A stretch of 64,000 nt of DNA from CAMYKD01 sp041617155 (GTDB lineage Bacteria; Pseudomonadota; Alphaproteobacteria; Kiloniellales; JAKSDN01), in NCBI GenBank assembly GCA_041617155.1, contig JBFJPL010000007.1, positions 7,168 to 71,167 on the forward strand, in the 5' to 3' direction. Position numbers and translations under genes: made by a program. How positions within the stretch are numbered: position 1 is the first letter of the stretch; each line of letters opens with the position of its first letter. The notes beneath the pieces are model-generated. The model had not been told where the DNA came from. It worked only from the letters and a program-made list of their open reading frames with translations, and did no database searches. Below are positions 62,506 to 64,000 of this stretch, piece by piece.

Positions 62506-63806
62506 GCCCCGGCGAGGTCGCGGCGATCCTGTTCGCCACCTTCGGAGTCCTGGTACTGCTGCGGGTGCCGGTCTCCTTCGCGCTCGGCCTGGCCTGCATC
62601 CCGGTGTTCTTCATCGACGCGCGCTTGACGCCGATCCTGCTGCTGAACGAGATGTTCAAGTCGTACAACGCTTTCGTGCTGCTGGCCGTGCCGTTCTTCC
62701 TGCTCGCCGCCAACCTGATGAACAGCGCCGGCATCACCCAGCGCCTGGTCGTCCTGTCGCGCGCCATGGTCGGCCACCTGCCCGGCGGGCTTGGCCACAT
62801 CAACGTGGTGGTCTCGATGCTGTTCGCCGGCATCTCCGGCTCCTCGACCGCCGACGCGGCGGGCATCGGCTCGTTGCTGATCCCGCAGATGAAGAAGCAG
62901 GGCTACGACACCAGCTTTTCCGTGGCGATCACCGCCTGCTCCTCGGTCATGGGCGTGATCATCCCGCCTTCGATCCTGATGGTCGTGTGGGGCGGCCTGA
63001 TGACCGTCTCGATCGGCGGCCTGTTCCTGGCCGGCGTGGTGCCCGGCTTGCTGGTCGCGCTGTCGCTGATGGTGGCGGTCTACATCTACGCCAAGGTCTA
63101 TGGCTACCCGATCTACGCGCGCGCGTCGCTCAGGGAGTTCGGCGCCGCCTTCGCCCACGCCTTCCTGGCGCTGATGACTCCGGCAATCATCGTCGGCGGC
63201 ATCGTCGGCGGTTTCTTCACGCCGACCGAGGCCTCGGTCATCGCGGTGATCTACTCGATTGTCCTGGGGATTTTCATCTACCGCTCGATCGCCCCGCGCG
63301 CGCTGCCCAAGGTGCTCTACGACTCGGCGCGGTTCGCGGCGATCTCGCTGTTCTGCATCGGCACCGCCTCGGCCTTCGGCTGGATACTGGCCTACTTCCA
63401 GGTGCCGCGCGCAATGGTCGCAGAGCTGGCCGGCTGGGGCCTGGGGACGGTCGGCACCGGGCTGATGGTCGCCTTCGCCTTCCTGGTGATCGGCATGTTC
63501 ATCGACGCGATCCCGGCGATCATCATCCTGGGCACGGTGCTCTGGCCGGTCGCCGAGAGCGCCGGCCTGCACCCGATCCACTTCGCCATGATCGGCATCA
63601 TCTCGCTCGCCTTCGGCCTAGTGACGCCGCCCTATGGCCTGTGCCTGCTGATCGCCTGCGCGATCGGCGAGATCAAGGTGGTGCGGGCGCTGCGCGACGT
63701 CGCCATCATCCTGATCCCGATGATCCTGGTCCTGGTCTTCGTGATCCTGTTTCCCGAGGTCATCCTCGCCCTGCCGCGCTGGCTGCTGCCGCGGTTCGTC
63801 GACTAG
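62502..63806 (+). CDS. TRAP transporter large permease (DctM type)
   Basis: 434 residues, about twelve helices, elevator-type sodium-coupled carrier. Characteristic stretches: LLAVPFFLLAANLMNSAGITQRLVVLSRAMVGHLPGGLGHINVVVSMLFAGISGSSTADAAGIGSLLIPQMKKQGYD, IPPSILMVVWGG, and GLVTPPYGLCLLIACAIGEI. The start is GTG 62502 within the dctQ stop. The 3' end overlaps the convergent TauD-like gene by 47 bases. Confidence 0.95.
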   Translation: MSPGEVAAILFATFGVLVLLRVPVSFALGLACIPVFFIDARLTPILLLNEMFKSYNAFVLLAVPFFLLAANLMNSAGITQRLVVLSRAMVGHLPGGLGHINVVVSMLFAGISGSSTADAAGIGSLLIPQMKKQGYDTSFSVAITACSSVMGVIIPPSILMVVWGGLMTVSIGGLFLAGVVPGLLVALSLMVAVYIYAKVYGYPIYARASLREFGAAFAHAFLALMTPAIIVGGIVGGFFTPTEASVIAVIYSIVLGIFIYRSIAPRALPKVLYDSARFAAISLFCIGTASAFGWILAYFQVPRAMVAELAGWGLGTVGTGLMVAFAFLVIGMFIDAIPAIIILGTVLWPVAESAGLHPIHFAMIGIISLAFGLVTPPYGLCLLIACAIGEIKVVRALRDVAIILIPMILVLVFVILFPEVILALPRWLLPRFVD

Positions 63807-64000
63807 GCAATCCCTTGACGCTGACGCGCCAGAGCAGCCGGGTGTCGGCGGGTCCGGTGGCCGGCGGGATCAGGGTGGCGGCGTGCAAGGTCGAAGCGTT
63901 ATCCCAGGCGACCACGTCGCCGACCGCGTAGCGATGGCGGTAGATGAACTCCGGCCGGATCGCATGCGCCTTGAGCTCGTCGAGCAGGGCAATCGCTTCA
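63760..64000 (-). CDS. TauD-like Fe(II)/2-oxoglutarate dioxygenase (C-terminal part)
   Basis: The gene enters from the right edge; about 79 C-terminal residues and the stop (at 63760) are visible. The sequence FIYRHRYAVGDVVAWDNASTLHAATLIP carries the distal iron ligand His (TLHAAT) and ends in an Arg-rich strand (TRLLWRVSVKG) suited to 2-oxoglutarate binding, as in taurine dioxygenase and its relatives. It overlaps the end of dctM on the other strand. Next to a TRAP system it may act on the imported compound, for example a sulfonate or an amino-acid derivative (inference). Confidence 0.85.
   Translation of the reverse strand, partial: EAIALLDELKAHAIRPEFIYRHRYAVGDVVAWDNASTLHAATLIPPATGPADTRLLWRVSVKGLPSRRTAAAASAAGRG

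Overview
The window is a GC-rich chromosomal segment that reads as an alphaproteobacterium, most likely of the Rhodospirillales type (inference). The evidence is the gene order ftsW-murG-murC-murB-ddl-ftsQ-ftsA-ftsZ-lpxC-bamD-recN-ligA, a long FtsZ with a DIPAFLRR-type C-terminal peptide, DUF1127 proteins, an ScfR-type acyl-CoA regulator, and tripartite (TRAP) and polyamine-type ABC transporters. No tRNA, rRNA, CRISPR array or insertion sequence was seen.

Layout. 1-14862: division, cell-wall, outer-membrane and DNA-repair genes, all on + and mostly overlapping by 4 bases. 14859-24250: accessory metabolism: a PLP dehydratase, a TTC38-like TPR protein, a PhyH dioxygenase, an APP1 phosphatase-like protein coupled to aminopeptidase P, a type II NADH dehydrogenase broken by one inserted base, and an unusual protein made of four DUF1127 units. 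24357-39728: mixed housekeeping: prmA, uvrD, a zinc deacylase, an SH3 protein, an HtrA relative that has lost its whole catalytic triad, a ClC channel with CBS domains, a GNAT, a pentapeptide protein, a thioesterase, mlaA and mlaC, ettA and a DMT exporter.

39938-53458: a dense signalling locus. It has two near-twin CheY-like receivers, a membrane protein that joins a degenerate histidine kinase to a DEDDh exonuclease, a CBS/DUF294 nucleotidyltransferase, a sodium:solute-symporter/histidine-kinase hybrid with a small membrane partner, an ScfR-type regulator and a stand-alone symporter transcribed away from it. The ScfR-type regulator carries a helical hairpin closely matching the kinase's own phospho-acceptor (DHp) domain, phosphorylatable His included. 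This is the most interesting thing in the window: it suggests that kinase, receivers and a DNA-binding acyl-CoA sensor are wired through one shared dimerisation/docking module, probably controlling uptake of short-chain carboxylates (inference). A block of small membrane and TPR proteins follows.

53550-64000: pdxJ and a divergent MocR regulator with two identical inverted-repeat operators, a polyamine-type ABC transporter, a TRAP transporter and the end of a TauD-like dioxygenase. Three intergenic gaps inside these transporter operons carry related palindromic elements not seen elsewhere in the window.

All residue and base matches were counted by eye; no alignment or database search was run.
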